A DNA stretch of 64,000 nt from Nocardioides sp. HDW12B (GCF_011299595.1 NZ_CP049867.1:3410001-3474000); one strand, 5' to 3'; counted from the stretch's first letter, positions 29,469-38,282 are shown. Made by a program: numbers and translations. Notes: generated from the letters alone by a model not told the origin.

Positions 29469-30698
29469 ATGACGGGCCACGTGCTGGTGGTCAACGCGGG
29501 CAGCTCCTCGGTGAAGCTCGCGGTCGTCGACCCGGACACCGGCCACCGACCGGTGACCGCGCTGGCCGAGCGGCTCGGCAGCCCCGACGCTGCCCTCCAC
29601 GTCCACCGCGCCGAGGGCCCGGGCCACGCGCCGGCCGCCCCCGACCCCGCCGGCGGCGCGATCTCCGCCGACGAGGCCCTGACCCGGCTCGTGGAGGGCC
29701 TGACCGACGCCGAGCGGAGCACCCTGACGGGGGTCGGGCACCGCGTCGTCCACGGCGGCAGCCGGTTCTCGGACTCCGTGGTCGTCGACGCCGGGGTCCG
29801 CGCGGACCTCGACCGGCTGGTCGCGCTGGCTCCCCTGCACATGCCGGCGAACCTGCGCGGCGTCGAGGTGGCGCAGGCCGCGCTCCCCGACCTGCCGCAC
29901 GTCGCGGTCTTCGACACCGCGTTCCACCAGACGATGGAGCCGGTCGCCTACCGCTACGCCGTCCCGACGGCGTGGTACGCCGACCACGGTGTGCGTCGCT
30001 ACGGCTTCCACGGCACCAGCCACCGGTTCGTCAGCGAGCGCGCCGCGGAGCTGCTCGGGCGCCCCCTGGAGTCGCTGCGGCTCGTGACGCTCCACCTCGG
30101 CAACGGCTGCAGCGCCGCCGCCGTCGACGGGGGCCGCTCGGTGGACACCACGATGGGTCTCACCCCGCTCGAGGGGCTCGTCATGGGCACCCGCAGCGGC
30201 GACGTCGACCCGGGCGTCATCGGCTACGTCGCCGCGCAGGAGGGGGTGGGGGCCGAGGAGGTCCTGGCCGCCCTCAACTCCCGCAGCGGGCTGCTCGGCC
30301 TCTCCGGGCTGAGCAACGACATGCGCACCCTGTGCGACGCCGCCGAGGCGGGATCGGAGCCGGCGACCCTCGCGGTGCAGGTGTTCTGCTACCGCGTCGC
30401 CAAGACGGTCGGCGCGCTGACGGTCGCGCTCGGCGGCCTCGACGCGGTGGTGTTCACCGGAGGCATCGGGGAGCACTCGTCGCTGGTGCGCAGCCGCGTG
30501 CTCGACCGGCTGGCGGTCCTCGGGCTGCACGAGGACCCCGAGGCGAACGCCCGCCACGGTCGCGGCACCGGGGGCCGCGTCGACCGGGCCACCGACCCGT
30601 CGTCCACCGCTGGACCGGCCGCGCTCGTCGTACCGACCGACGAGGAGCTCGTCATCGCGCGCGACACCGCCCGCCTCGTCTCCGGAGGGACGCCATGA
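29469..30698 (+). CDS. ackA: Acetate kinase
   Basis: A 409-aa kinase converting acetyl phosphate and ADP to acetate and ATP. Motifs are NAGSSSVK at the N-terminus, FDTAFHQTM, YGFHGTSHRFV, LHLGNGCSAAAVDGG, GTRSGDVDPGV and the late FTGGIGEHSS. The stop overlaps pta by four bases (ATGA). The pair gives the reversible Pta-AckA route between acetyl-CoA and acetate, complementing acs 27 kb away. The gene order ackA before pta is reversed relative to many bacteria. Confidence 0.97.
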   Translation: MTGHVLVVNAGSSSVKLAVVDPDTGHRPVTALAERLGSPDAALHVHRAEGPGHAPAAPDPAGGAISADEALTRLVEGLTDAERSTLTGVGHRVVHGGSRFSDSVVVDAGVRADLDRLVALAPLHMPANLRGVEVAQAALPDLPHVAVFDTAFHQTMEPVAYRYAVPTAWYADHGVRRYGFHGTSHRFVSERAAELLGRPLESLRLVTLHLGNGCSAAAVDGGRSVDTTMGLTPLEGLVMGTRSGDVDPGVIGYVAAQEGVGAEEVLAALNSRSGLLGLSGLSNDMRTLCDAAEAGSEPATLAVQVFCYRVAKTVGALTVALGGLDAVVFTGGIGEHSSLVRSRVLDRLAVLGLHEDPEANARHGRGTGGRVDRATDPSSTAGPAALVVPTDEELVIARDTARLVSGGTP

Positions 30699-32818
30699 CC
30701 CGCACGCTGCTCGTCGCACCCACCGGCCACGGGGTCGGGCTCACCGCCGTCTGCCTCGGGCTGCTCGAGGGGCTGGAGCAGCAGGGGGTCAAGGTCGGCT
30801 TCTACAAGCCGCTGGCGCAGCCGGGCAGCCACGGCAGCACCGTCGACCACTCGACCGCGCTGGTGCGCCTCACCACCGCGCTCGACCCGCCGGACCCGAT
30901 CCCGGCCGGTCGCGTCGAGCAGGCCCTGAGCCGCAACCAGCTCGACACCCTGCTCGAGGACGTGGTCGCCGCGGCCGAGCCGCTGCTGGCCGAGCACGAC
31001 GTGCTCGTGGTCGAGGGTCTCGTGCCCGGCTCCGGCCTGGTGTACGCCGGTCGCACGAACGTCGCGCTGGCGAACGCCCTCGACGCCGACGTGCTGCTCG
31101 TGGGCTCCCCCGGGACGCTCGAGCGCGACCCCGGCGTGGACGCCGACCCGCAGGAGGTCGCCGAGCGGCTGGCCGAGACCATCGGCATCACCGCCCGGAC
31201 CTACCGCTCGGGCGAGAAGGACCGCGTGGTCGGCGCCGTGGTCAACCGCCTGCCCGAGACCGGCGACGACGCGGTGGCCGTGCTGCGCGGGGCCCTGCAG
31301 CGCCGCGAGCTCGCCCTGGTCGGCGCGGTGCCGCTGCGCCGTGAGCTGGGGTGGCCGCGGGTCTCGGACGCGGTGGCCGGGCTCGAGGTCGAGGTGCTGC
31401 ACGCCGGCGACCAGGACCGGCGGGTCAAGGACGTGATCGTCGCGGCGCAGGCGGTGCCGGGCATCCTGCCGCTGCTGCGGGAGGGCGTGCTGGTCCTCGT
31501 GCCCGCCGACCGCCACGAGATCGTGCTGAGCGTCTGCCTCGCCGCCATGAACGGCACCCGTTTCGCCGGGCTGCTGCTCACGCTCGGCCTCGACCCCGAC
31601 CCGCGCGTCTGGGACCTGTGCCGGGCCGCGACCACGACGGGGCTGCCGGTGCTGCGGACCGCGCGCAACAGCTACGAGACGGCGACCGCGGTGCACGACA
31701 TGAACCCGGAGGTGCCGGTCGACGACGCCGAGCGCGCGCGGCTGGTCATGCACACCGTGGCGGACGCCCTCGACGCCGCGTGGCTGACGTCGCTGCCGAC
31801 CGCCGACCACGTGCCGCGGATGAGCCCGCCGGCCTTCCGCCGCCGCCTGGTGGCCGCGGCGCGCGAGGGCGGGGCCCGCATCGTGCTGCCCGAGGGCACC
31901 GAGCCCCGCACCGTCAGCGCCGCCATCCGCTGCCACGAGCTCGGCATCGCACGGTGCGTGCTGCTCGGGGCGCCGTCCGAGGTGGCGGCGCAGGCCGAGG
32001 GCCTGGGGCTCACGCTGCCGACGTCGCTGGAGGTGGTGGACCCGACCGAGGTCGTCGAGCGGTACGTCGAGCCGCTCGTCGCCGCGCGCAGCCGCAAGGG
32101 ACTCACGCCCGACGCCGCTCGTGACCTGCTGGCCGACCCGATCACGGTCGGCACGATGATGCTGCACCTCGACGAGGTCGACGGCATGGTGGCCGGCGCC
32201 GCGCACACCACGGCGGCGACGATCCGCCCGCCCCTGCAGGTGATCGGCACCGCGCCCGGGGTCTCCCTGGTCTCCTCGGTGTTCTTCATGTGCCTGCCCG
32301 ACGAGGTCGTGCTCTACGGCGACTGCGCCATCAACCCCGACCCCGACGCCGAGCAGCTCGCCGAGATCGCGCTGCAGAGCGCGGAGTCGGCGCGCACCTT
32401 CGGCATCGAGCCCCGCGTGGCGATGATCAGCTTCAGCACCGGCACGTCCGGCTCGGGCGAGGACGTCGTCAAGGTGACCGAGGCGACGGCGGCCGTGCGA
32501 CGACGCGCGCCGGACCTGCTGGTCGACGGTCCGCTGCAGTACGACGCCGCCACGACCGGCTCGGTGGCTCGCAGCAAGGCTCCTGACAGCCAGGTCGCCG
32601 GACGGGCCAACGTGTTCGTGTTCCCCGACCTCAACACCGGCAACACGACGTACAAGGCGGTGCAGCGCAGCGCCTCGGTCGTCAGCATCGGCCCGATGCT
32701 GCAGGGGCTCGGCAAGCCGGTCAACGACCTGTCGCGGGGCGCGACGGTCGAGGACATCGTCTACACGATCGCCATCACCGCGATCCAGGCCGCCGCCGCG
32801 CGCGACGCCCGCGCCTGA
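30695..32818 (+). CDS. pta: Phosphate acetyltransferase (long form)
   Basis: A 707-aa Pta with the three-part long form: an N-terminal P-loop-like/DRTGG region, a central DRTGG domain (about 220-330) and the catalytic PTA_PTB domain (about 375-700: RIVLPEGTEPRTVSAA, SFSTGTSGSGEDVVKVTEA, ATTGSVARSKAPDSQVAGRA, FPDLNTGNTTYKAVQR). It makes acetyl phosphate from acetyl-CoA. The ATG at 30695 follows GGAGGG and overlaps ackA. In enteric homologues the N-terminal domain senses NADH or pyruvate. Confidence 0.97.
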   Translation: MTRTLLVAPTGHGVGLTAVCLGLLEGLEQQGVKVGFYKPLAQPGSHGSTVDHSTALVRLTTALDPPDPIPAGRVEQALSRNQLDTLLEDVVAAAEPLLAEHDVLVVEGLVPGSGLVYAGRTNVALANALDADVLLVGSPGTLERDPGVDADPQEVAERLAETIGITARTYRSGEKDRVVGAVVNRLPETGDDAVAVLRGALQRRELALVGAVPLRRELGWPRVSDAVAGLEVEVLHAGDQDRRVKDVIVAAQAVPGILPLLREGVLVLVPADRHEIVLSVCLAAMNGTRFAGLLLTLGLDPDPRVWDLCRAATTTGLPVLRTARNSYETATAVHDMNPEVPVDDAERARLVMHTVADALDAAWLTSLPTADHVPRMSPPAFRRRLVAAAREGGARIVLPEGTEPRTVSAAIRCHELGIARCVLLGAPSEVAAQAEGLGLTLPTSLEVVDPTEVVERYVEPLVAARSRKGLTPDAARDLLADPITVGTMMLHLDEVDGMVAGAAHTTAATIRPPLQVIGTAPGVSLVSSVFFMCLPDEVVLYGDCAINPDPDAEQLAEIALQSAESARTFGIEPRVAMISFSTGTSGSGEDVVKVTEATAAVRRRAPDLLVDGPLQYDAATTGSVARSKAPDSQVAGRANVFVFPDLNTGNTTYKAVQRSASVVSIGPMLQGLGKPVNDLSRGATVEDIVYTIAITAIQAAAARDARA

Positions 32819-32867
32819 GCGTCTGCGCCATCCCGACGCACCGACCCCGCTGTGCAAGGGTCGCGGC

Positions 32868-33290
32868 ATGGACGACGTCACCCTGCGCCACGCCACCCAC
32901 GACGACATCGCAGGGCTGCTGGCGTTCTGGTCCGTCGCGGGCGAGAACGGCTCACGTCCCCCCGATCGGCCGGAGCTCGTCGGTCGGCTGCTCGACCGCG
33001 ACGCCCAGGCGGTCCTCGTGGCCGAGGCCGGAGGACGGATCGTGGGCACGGTCGTCAGTGGCTGGGACGGGTGGCGGGCGAACATCTACCGCCTCGCGGT
33101 GGCCACGGACCGTCGTGGCCGAGGACTCGGCCGGCTCCTGCTGCGACAGGCCGAGGAACGCCTCCGCGACCTCGGAGCCGAGCGGTTCTGCGCCATGGTC
33201 CTCGACGACAACGCCTCCGGCGCGGCCCTCTGGCACGCAGCTGGCTACGCACCGCAGGACGACTGGAGCAGGTGGGTGAAGGTCGCGTGA
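32868..33290 (+). CDS. GNAT-family N-acetyltransferase
   Basis: A 140-aa acyltransferase. The acetyl-CoA pyrophosphate loop is VATDRRGRGLGRLLLRQAEERL (R-x2-G-x-G/A) and DDNASGAALWHAAGYAPQ is the typical C-terminal strand-helix. The substrate is unknown. It lies 49 bases after pta, perhaps in the same transcript. A bidirectional terminator follows. Confidence 0.9.
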   Translation: MDDVTLRHATHDDIAGLLAFWSVAGENGSRPPDRPELVGRLLDRDAQAVLVAEAGGRIVGTVVSGWDGWRANIYRLAVATDRRGRGLGRLLLRQAEERLRDLGAERFCAMVLDDNASGAALWHAAGYAPQDDWSRWVKVA

Positions 33291-33303
33291 CGGGCCGGAC
33301 GCA

Positions 33304-33334
33304 CGACGGCCCCGGTCGTGGACCGGGGCCGTCG
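33304..33334. terminator. Bidirectional terminator
   Basis: A perfect 14-bp stem (33304-33317 with 33321-33334) with a 3-base loop GTG sits between the end of the acetyltransferase gene and the 3' end of the opposite-strand tRNA-Ser. Confidence 0.85.
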
Positions 33335-33359
33335 GGGCGCAACCGAGCGTGCGCGTCGG

Positions 33360-33444
33360 CGGAGGATAGGGGATTCGAACCCCTGAGGGCGTTAACCCAA
33401 CCCGCTTTCCAAGCGAGCGCCATAGGCCACTAGGCGAATCCTCC
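33360..33444 (-). tRNA. tRNA-Ser (anticodon GGA)
   Basis: An 85-nt class II tRNA. Acceptor GGAGGAT/ATCCTCC, anticodon stem CTCGC/GCGGG with loop TTGGAAA (anticodon GGA, reading UCC/UCU), a long variable arm, T-loop GGGTTCGAATCCC and discriminator G. CCA is not encoded. Confidence 0.96.
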
Positions 33445-33536
33445 GCCGCAGAAGATACCCGGCCGGGGCGGGCAGCGGCGAATCGGTCGGGTTCCGGGTC
33501 GCGCGAGACGTTGGCGAGCCTCCGTAGGATCGCGCC

Positions 33537-33740
33537 ATGACCTCCCCCGCAGACGCCTCGGCCCCCGACGAGCACTCCGACGACCAGCAGGAGAAGCCCC
33601 AGGGCGGGCAGGTCAGCGAGACCGCGGCCATGACCCCCGAGGGCGGTGCCGACGGCACCCCCGGCACCGACGACGGCGTACCCCCGGCCGAGGACGGCCG
33701 CACCGAGCCCGGCGCCGCTCCGCAGTCCTACGGCGACTGA
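33537..33740 (+). CDS. Small acidic disordered protein (67 aa)
   Basis: A 67-aa protein rich in Asp, Glu, Gly, Pro and Thr with no hydrophobic segment. It would be intrinsically disordered. No family is recognised. Support comes from TAGGAT seven bases before the ATG (the leaderless pattern of this genome) and from actinobacterial codon choice. Its neighbours are a tRNA on the other strand and another tiny gene downstream. Confidence 0.55.
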   Translation: MTSPADASAPDEHSDDQQEKPQGGQVSETAAMTPEGGADGTPGTDDGVPPAEDGRTEPGAAPQSYGD

Positions 33741-33887
33741 TCGGTTTCGCCTTGCCCTGCAAGGAATTCTCGCCTTCCAGGCGGGGAGGTGCGGCGCGTC
33801 ACGTCCCCGTAACGCGGCGGCCACACCGCCGTCGAGCAGACCTGGTTCTCTAGGACCTCACGACCCCACCAGGGCCAGGAGGATCCC

Positions 33888-34079
33888 ATGGACGTCACCA
33901 CCACGACGCTGCACGACACCGCTGGAATCGAAGCCGACGAGCTGGCCGCGGTGCGCAACGTGCGCCGTCGCGCACGCACCGCCGCCGGCCTCACCACGCT
34001 GTACGCCGAGCGCGCCGACCTCGACGGGGTCAGCCCGGCCGCGCAGTTCTACGCCGAGTCGGTGCGCTGGACCGCCTGA
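33888..34079 (+). CDS. Small hypothetical protein (63 aa)
   Basis: A 63-aa, predicted helical protein (GIEADELAAVRNVRRRARTAAGLTTLYAERADL) of no family known to me. The strong AGGAGG ribosome site six bases upstream of the ATG and a possible -10 (TCTAGGAC, near 33850) support expression. It faces the Kai operon convergently, with a long palindrome between them. The 147 bases before it hold no other gene. Confidence 0.6.
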   Translation: MDVTTTTLHDTAGIEADELAAVRNVRRRARTAAGLTTLYAERADLDGVSPAAQFYAESVRWTA

Positions 34080-34114
34080 CGTCGAGGGTCCGGGCACTTC
34101 TCTCCGTCAGCGCC

Positions 34115-34188
34115 CATGTAACGCGGGGTTATGGACGCCTCCCCCGCGTCGTACGCCTTGAGGGGCGTCCATAACCCCGCGTTACATG
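34115..34188. repeat. 25-bp perfect inverted repeat (terminator-like)
   Basis: The arms 34115-34139 and 34164-34188 are perfect complements around a 24-base centre. The element lies between the 63-aa gene and the end of the Kai operon, so it could terminate both. A T-run is absent. It could also be a dispersed palindrome; copies elsewhere cannot be checked here. Confidence 0.9.
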
Positions 34189-34243
34189 CGGCAGGCCGTG
34201 ACATGCGGCAGACCGTGACATGGGGCAGGCCGTGACATGCGGC
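34184..34243. repeat. 17-bp tandem repeat next to the palindrome
   Basis: Three and a half units of ACATGCGGCAGGCCGTG (34184-34200, 34201-34217, 34218-34234, partial 34235-34243), with one or two changes per unit. The first unit begins inside the right palindrome arm. There is no spacer structure, so it is not a CRISPR array. Confidence 0.88.
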
Positions 34244-34263
34244 GGGCGGGGTCAGGGGCGGGG

Positions 34264-35430
34264 TCAGGCGGGGCGGGGGCGGCCCGGGAGGGTGAACGAC
34301 ACGGTCGTGCCCTGGTGTCGGCGGCTCTCGAGCTCCACCCGGCCACCGTGCAGGGCGGCGTAGCGCTGCACGATGCCGAGCCCGAGGCCGGCCGTGGGAG
34401 CCGAGGTGGCCGGGCCGAGGCCGACGTCGAAGCGCTCGTGGAGCGCGGCGAGCCGGTCGGCCCGCATGCCGCGGCCCTGGTCGGTCACCGTGACCACCAC
34501 CTCGGGCACAGGGTGCCAACTGTCGTCGTCGGGCTCGGCCGCGACGGCGGAGACCAGGACGGTGCTGCCGGGGGCGGAGTACTTCACCGCGTTGGCCAGG
34601 AGCTGGATGAGCATGCGCTCCAGCGCGACCGGGTCGACGAGGGCCACGAGGTCGCCGGGCACGGTGGTGCGGACGTCGCGGTCGCGCAGCAGGTCGGCGA
34701 GCTGCTCGACCACCGCCCGCACCTCCACCTCGAGACGCAGGGGCCGCGGCGCGATGCTGGCCGTGCCGGACTGGAGCATCCCCCAGTAGAGCAAGCGGTC
34801 CACGAGCAGGGTCATGTCCTGCAGGCTGGTCGCCATCCGGTCCAGCATCGAGCTGAGACCGGCCGGGTCGCTGCGGCCGCGTCCGGTGCGCAGCAGGTCG
34901 ACGAAGCCCCGGACGGCGGTCAGCGGCGTGCGCAGGTCGTGCGACAGCACCGTGAGGAACTCGTCCTTGAACCCGTGCACGCGCAGCAACGCGGCCGCCT
35001 CGGAGCGCTGCCGGGCGATCGCGCTGCGTGCCTCGGTGACGGCCTCCTGCTCGGCGGTGACGTCGGTGGCGGTCATCACCCAGACGGCCCGGTGGACCTC
35101 GTCGCGCGCCGGCGCGACGCTCAGCCGGCACCAGAAGGTCTCGGTCCCCCGACGAGCCCGCACGGTGCCGGTCCACTGGCCGTCGCGGGAGAGGCCGCTG
35201 CGGATCGGTCGGGCTGCGGTCTCCGGCTCCGCGTCGGCCGGCGAGTAGAGCACCTGCGGCTGGGCGGCCGGGGCGAAGAGCGCGGTCCAGGCGGGGTTGG
35301 CCTCCACCACGGTCAGGTCGGCGACCCGTGCGACGGCGACACCGACGGGCATCGCCTGGAGGACCGGGTCCGTGAGCAGCGATGCTGAGCGCAGGGATCC
35401 GGGCTCAGGAGCCGTGATCGGTCCGATCAT
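34264..35430 (-). CDS. PAS-type histidine kinase, last gene of the Kai operon
   Basis: A 388-aa cytosolic sensor kinase. Residues about 15-130 are a PAS domain with a PAC-like end (VWVMTATDVTAEQEAV), then a short coiled coil. The H-box LSHDLRTPLTAVRGFVDLL carries the phospho-acceptor His. The ATPase domain shows LLANAVKYS (N-box), VTDQGRGM and AGLGLGIVQRYAALHGG (G-boxes). No membrane helix. The ATG at 35430 is chosen because GGAGG lies five bases upstream; it overlaps the previous kinase gene by 26 bases. It is a candidate clock output or input kinase comparable in role to SasA or CikA; that is inference. Confidence 0.9.
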   Translation of the reverse strand: MIGPITAPEPGSLRSASLLTDPVLQAMPVGVAVARVADLTVVEANPAWTALFAPAAQPQVLYSPADAEPETAARPIRSGLSRDGQWTGTVRARRGTETFWCRLSVAPARDEVHRAVWVMTATDVTAEQEAVTEARSAIARQRSEAAALLRVHGFKDEFLTVLSHDLRTPLTAVRGFVDLLRTGRGRSDPAGLSSMLDRMATSLQDMTLLVDRLLYWGMLQSGTASIAPRPLRLEVEVRAVVEQLADLLRDRDVRTTVPGDLVALVDPVALERMLIQLLANAVKYSAPGSTVLVSAVAAEPDDDSWHPVPEVVVTVTDQGRGMRADRLAALHERFDVGLGPATSAPTAGLGLGIVQRYAALHGGRVELESRRHQGTTVSFTLPGRPRPA

Positions 35431-36460
35431 CATCGCCTCCGGACGGGAGGCGGCACACGAAGCGAGCCCCGACGGGCTCCTGGGACTCGCACCACACCTC
35501 CCCACCGTAAGCCTCGACGACCGACTTGACGATCCACAGTCCCAGACCCGTCCCCTCCGAGGAGGACAGGTCCAGGCGGGTGTAGCGGTCGAAGACCCGG
35601 TGCCGGTCGGCGGCGGGCACCCCCGGGCCCTGGTCGGAGACGACCAGCGTCGTCCACCGCCCGGAGGTGCTGCCCTCCACGACGACCTCGCCGTGCGGGG
35701 CGTGCGTGGCCGCGTTGACGAGCAGGTTCGACACCACCGTCCAGGCGTGCTCGGGGTCGAGCTCGACGCAGGCGCGCTCGTCGACGTCGATCCTCAGCCG
35801 GTCCGGGCGCTCGGCCAGACCCGGCAGCCCGTCGAGCACGAGGTCGAGCAGCAGCACCCGCTGCGGCTCGGGCCGGAACAGCCCGGCGTCCATCCGGGCC
35901 GCGTCGAGGACCCGGCTCACGGTGTCGTTGATGAGGAAGATCTGGCGGTTGACCCGGCGCAGCAGCTCGAGGCGGCGGATCGCCGGCAGCTCGTCCCAGG
36001 TGTCGGCCAGGGCCTGGGAGGCCTGCATGAGCACGGTGAGCGGGTTGCGGAGCTCGTGCGAGGTCACCGCGAGCGCGTCGTCGCGCTGCTGGATGGCCTC
36101 GAGCGCGCGGCGGGCCGACTCCACCCGGCCCGTCACGTCACGCACGGCGACCACCCAGCCGGCCCCGGTCGCCGTACCGACCTGGGTGAGACGCATCTCC
36201 GCCGCCCGGACGGTGCCGTCGCGGCCGCGCAGCTCGATCTCCAGCGCCCGGTCGGTGTCGCCGAGCGGGAAGCCGAACTCGTGGCCCACCAACGGCGTCG
36301 TGTCGCTACCGAGCATGTCGCGCGCCACCTGGTTGGCGTAGCGGATGACCCCGGTCTCGTCGACCATGACCACCCCGTCGGGAGCCCGGTCGACGAAGCG
36401 CATCGCCTCGGCCGGGTCCAAGGGGGTGACCCGGGACTCCGAGTCCTGGATCGGCAGCAT
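35405..36460 (-). CDS. PAS-type histidine kinase, fourth gene of the Kai operon
   Basis: A 351-aa soluble kinase. A PAS domain occupies residues about 20-130 (DGVVMVDETGVIRYANQVARDMLG, ending GWVVAVRDVTGRVE). The H-box is VTSHELRNPLTVLM; the N-box is VSNLLVNAATHA; the G-boxes are VSDQGPGVP and SEGTGLGLWIVKSVVEAYGG. There is no membrane helix and no KaiB-like domain, unlike SasA. The ATG at 36460 shares one base with the KaiC stop (TGATG); a GTG one codon earlier is equally possible. Non-cyanobacterial kaiBC operons also carry PAS kinases. Confidence 0.92.
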   Translation of the reverse strand: MLPIQDSESRVTPLDPAEAMRFVDRAPDGVVMVDETGVIRYANQVARDMLGSDTTPLVGHEFGFPLGDTDRALEIELRGRDGTVRAAEMRLTQVGTATGAGWVVAVRDVTGRVESARRALEAIQQRDDALAVTSHELRNPLTVLMQASQALADTWDELPAIRRLELLRRVNRQIFLINDTVSRVLDAARMDAGLFRPEPQRVLLLDLVLDGLPGLAERPDRLRIDVDERACVELDPEHAWTVVSNLLVNAATHAPHGEVVVEGSTSGRWTTLVVSDQGPGVPAADRHRVFDRYTRLDLSSSEGTGLGLWIVKSVVEAYGGEVWCESQEPVGARFVCRLPSGGDDDRTDHGS

Positions 36461-37986
36461 CACAGGTCCGGCTGGTCGAACATGTTCGCGAGGTCGTCGA
36501 GCTCCGAGGCCGGCATGTGGCGTGGGTTGCCGGCCAGGATCCCGGTGACGTCGCGGAAGGGGGCTCCGATGTGCATGCCGGAGTTGTCGATGGTGAACTC
36601 GTGGATCTTCTTGTCGTGGGTCGAGCCGCGCAGCTTCAGCACCGTCAGGCCCCGACGGATCTCGCCGCCCATCTCGACGTAGCGCAGCAGCACGATCATG
36701 TCGGTGAGCGTGGAGATGTGCGCCTCGGTGGTCGACTCGCCGCCGAGCAGGGTGCGCGCGGTGGCGGTCAGCATGCCGGCGATCTGACGGTGCTTGATGA
36801 ACGAGGTGAGCCCGATGAGGAACTCGCGGAAGCTGCGCGCCGGGGCGATGCGCTCCAGTGCGCTGAGGCTGTCGATCGCCATCCGCTCGGGGTTGTACTC
36901 CTCGACGATGCGCTTGATCCACACCAGGTGGTCCTCGAGCGACTTCACCTCGGGGTAGACGCACTCGACGCGCAGCATCCCCGTCGCCTCGAGCTCGTCG
37001 AAGTCACGACCCCACCCGATCGCGTTGCGGGCGAGCTGGGCGCGGCTCTCCTCGAAGGAGATGATCAGCGACCGCTCGCCGCGCGAGGCGCCGCCGTCGA
37101 TGAACTCGGTGACCAGCAGCGTCTTGCCGGTGCCGGTGGCGCCGGACACGAGCGTGACGGAGTCGCGGAACATGCCCGCGCTGCACATCTCGTCGAGCTC
37201 GGCGAGACCGGAGGAGATGCGCTCGTTGGTCGAGCCGGCCGTCAGGTCGGTGCCGGCCAGCGTGATGACGACGATGCCCTCGCCGGGCAGGATCGTGAAC
37301 GGGAACTCGCCCGACAGGTGGTCCACGCCGCGCATCTTGAGCACCTCGACGGTGCGGCGGCGCGACTCCTCGTCGAGGGGGTTGCGCAGCACGAGGACGT
37401 TGTCGCAGACGAACTCCTCGACGCCGTAGCGCGCGATCTCGCCGTAGTCGTCGGCGCGCTCGCTGGTGATGACGGCGGTGACGCCGAGGTCGCGCAGCCC
37501 GTTGGCCACCCGCAGCAGCTCACGTCGTACGCCGTGCGCGTCGGCGAAGCGCGTGAACACCGCACCGATCGAGTCGACCGTCACCCGCTGGGCGCCGGTG
37601 ACCCGGACGGCGTGCTCGATGCGCGCGAGCAGCGCCACGAAGTCGTAGGGCCCGACGACCTCCTCCTCGAGCGCGGGGTCGTAGGCCGCATCGACGAAGG
37701 CCCACTTGCCCTCGGCCTCGAAGCCGCGGATGTCGAAGCCGAGCGAGGTGGCGTTCTGGCGGATCGCGTCGGGACGCTCCTCGAACGTCACGAAGACGGC
37801 CGGCTCGTCGTAGACGCGCAGCCCCTGGACCAGGAACTGCAGGCCGAAGACGGTCTTGCCGCTGCCGGCGGTGCCGGAGACCAGGGTGGTGCGGCCCAGC
37901 GGCATGCCGCCGCGCAGGATGTGGTCGAGGCCGGAGGTCCCCGTGGGGACCCGGTCGATCATGGCGAAGCTGGGCTGTGCGGTCAC
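36460..37986 (-). CDS. kaiC: KaiC-like circadian clock ATPase/autokinase, two-domain
   Basis: A 508-aa double RecA-like ATPase of full KaiC length. CI domain: P-loop G41-S-G-K44-T, catalytic E69-E70. CII domain: P-loop G285-T-G-K288-T, catalytic E312-E313. The phosphorylation segment T420-E-A-H-I-S425-T426 matches T426, S431 and T432 of the Synechococcus protein, so autokinase/autophosphatase cycling is plausible. The C-terminal tail after GILAGNP is shorter than in Synechococcus, where KaiA binds. The start at 37986 overlaps kaiB by four bases, so the proteins are co-translated. Confidence 0.95.
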   Translation of the reverse strand: MTAQPSFAMIDRVPTGTSGLDHILRGGMPLGRTTLVSGTAGSGKTVFGLQFLVQGLRVYDEPAVFVTFEERPDAIRQNATSLGFDIRGFEAEGKWAFVDAAYDPALEEEVVGPYDFVALLARIEHAVRVTGAQRVTVDSIGAVFTRFADAHGVRRELLRVANGLRDLGVTAVITSERADDYGEIARYGVEEFVCDNVLVLRNPLDEESRRRTVEVLKMRGVDHLSGEFPFTILPGEGIVVITLAGTDLTAGSTNERISSGLAELDEMCSAGMFRDSVTLVSGATGTGKTLLVTEFIDGGASRGERSLIISFEESRAQLARNAIGWGRDFDELEATGMLRVECVYPEVKSLEDHLVWIKRIVEEYNPERMAIDSLSALERIAPARSFREFLIGLTSFIKHRQIAGMLTATARTLLGGESTTEAHISTLTDMIVLLRYVEMGGEIRRGLTVLKLRGSTHDKKIHEFTIDNSGMHIGAPFRDVTGILAGNPRHMPASELDDLANMFDQPDL

Positions 37987-38282
37987 GACCGGTCTCCTCG
38001 GGTGGGTGGCTCAGGAAGCTCGAGATCCAGGGCCGAGGCCAGCCTCTCCAGGTCGGACAGGTCTCCGATGACGCGCCGCAGCGGGGGCGGCGATGCCTTG
38101 ATCACGGTGGGGGTCGCCAGGATCCGCGCCTCGTCGGCCAGGTCGGGCCGCTCGAGCACGTCGATGATCTCCAGCTCGTAGTCGTCGTCGAGCGCCTCGG
38201 CGCACAACGACCGGATGTGGGCGGCAGCGCGCAGCGACCGCGCGGTCTCCCCCGCGACGAAGAGCCGGAACCTCGCTGTCAC
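37983..38282 (-). CDS. kaiB: KaiB circadian clock protein
   Basis: A 99-aa KaiB. The beginning FRLFVAGETARSLRAA and the block ILATPTVIKASPPPLRRVIGDLSD are close to cyanobacterial KaiB (102 aa), including the region that refolds to bind the KaiC CI ring. No extra domain is present. The ATG at 38282 overlaps the stop of the KaiA-like gene by four bases, and its stop overlaps kaiC by four. Confidence 0.95.
   Translation of the reverse strand: MTARFRLFVAGETARSLRAAAHIRSLCAEALDDDYELEIIDVLERPDLADEARILATPTVIKASPPPLRRVIGDLSDLERLASALDLELPEPPTRGDRS

Noticed and set aside
34184-34243. CRISPR-like direct repeats
   Set aside because: Units are contiguous 17-mers without spacers, and no cas gene is present.
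34264-35505. Longer start for the last Kai-operon kinase at 35505
   Set aside because: The extra N-terminus lies deep in the preceding gene, lacks a ribosome site and is Ser/Arg/Pro-rich; ATG at 35430 follows GGAGG.
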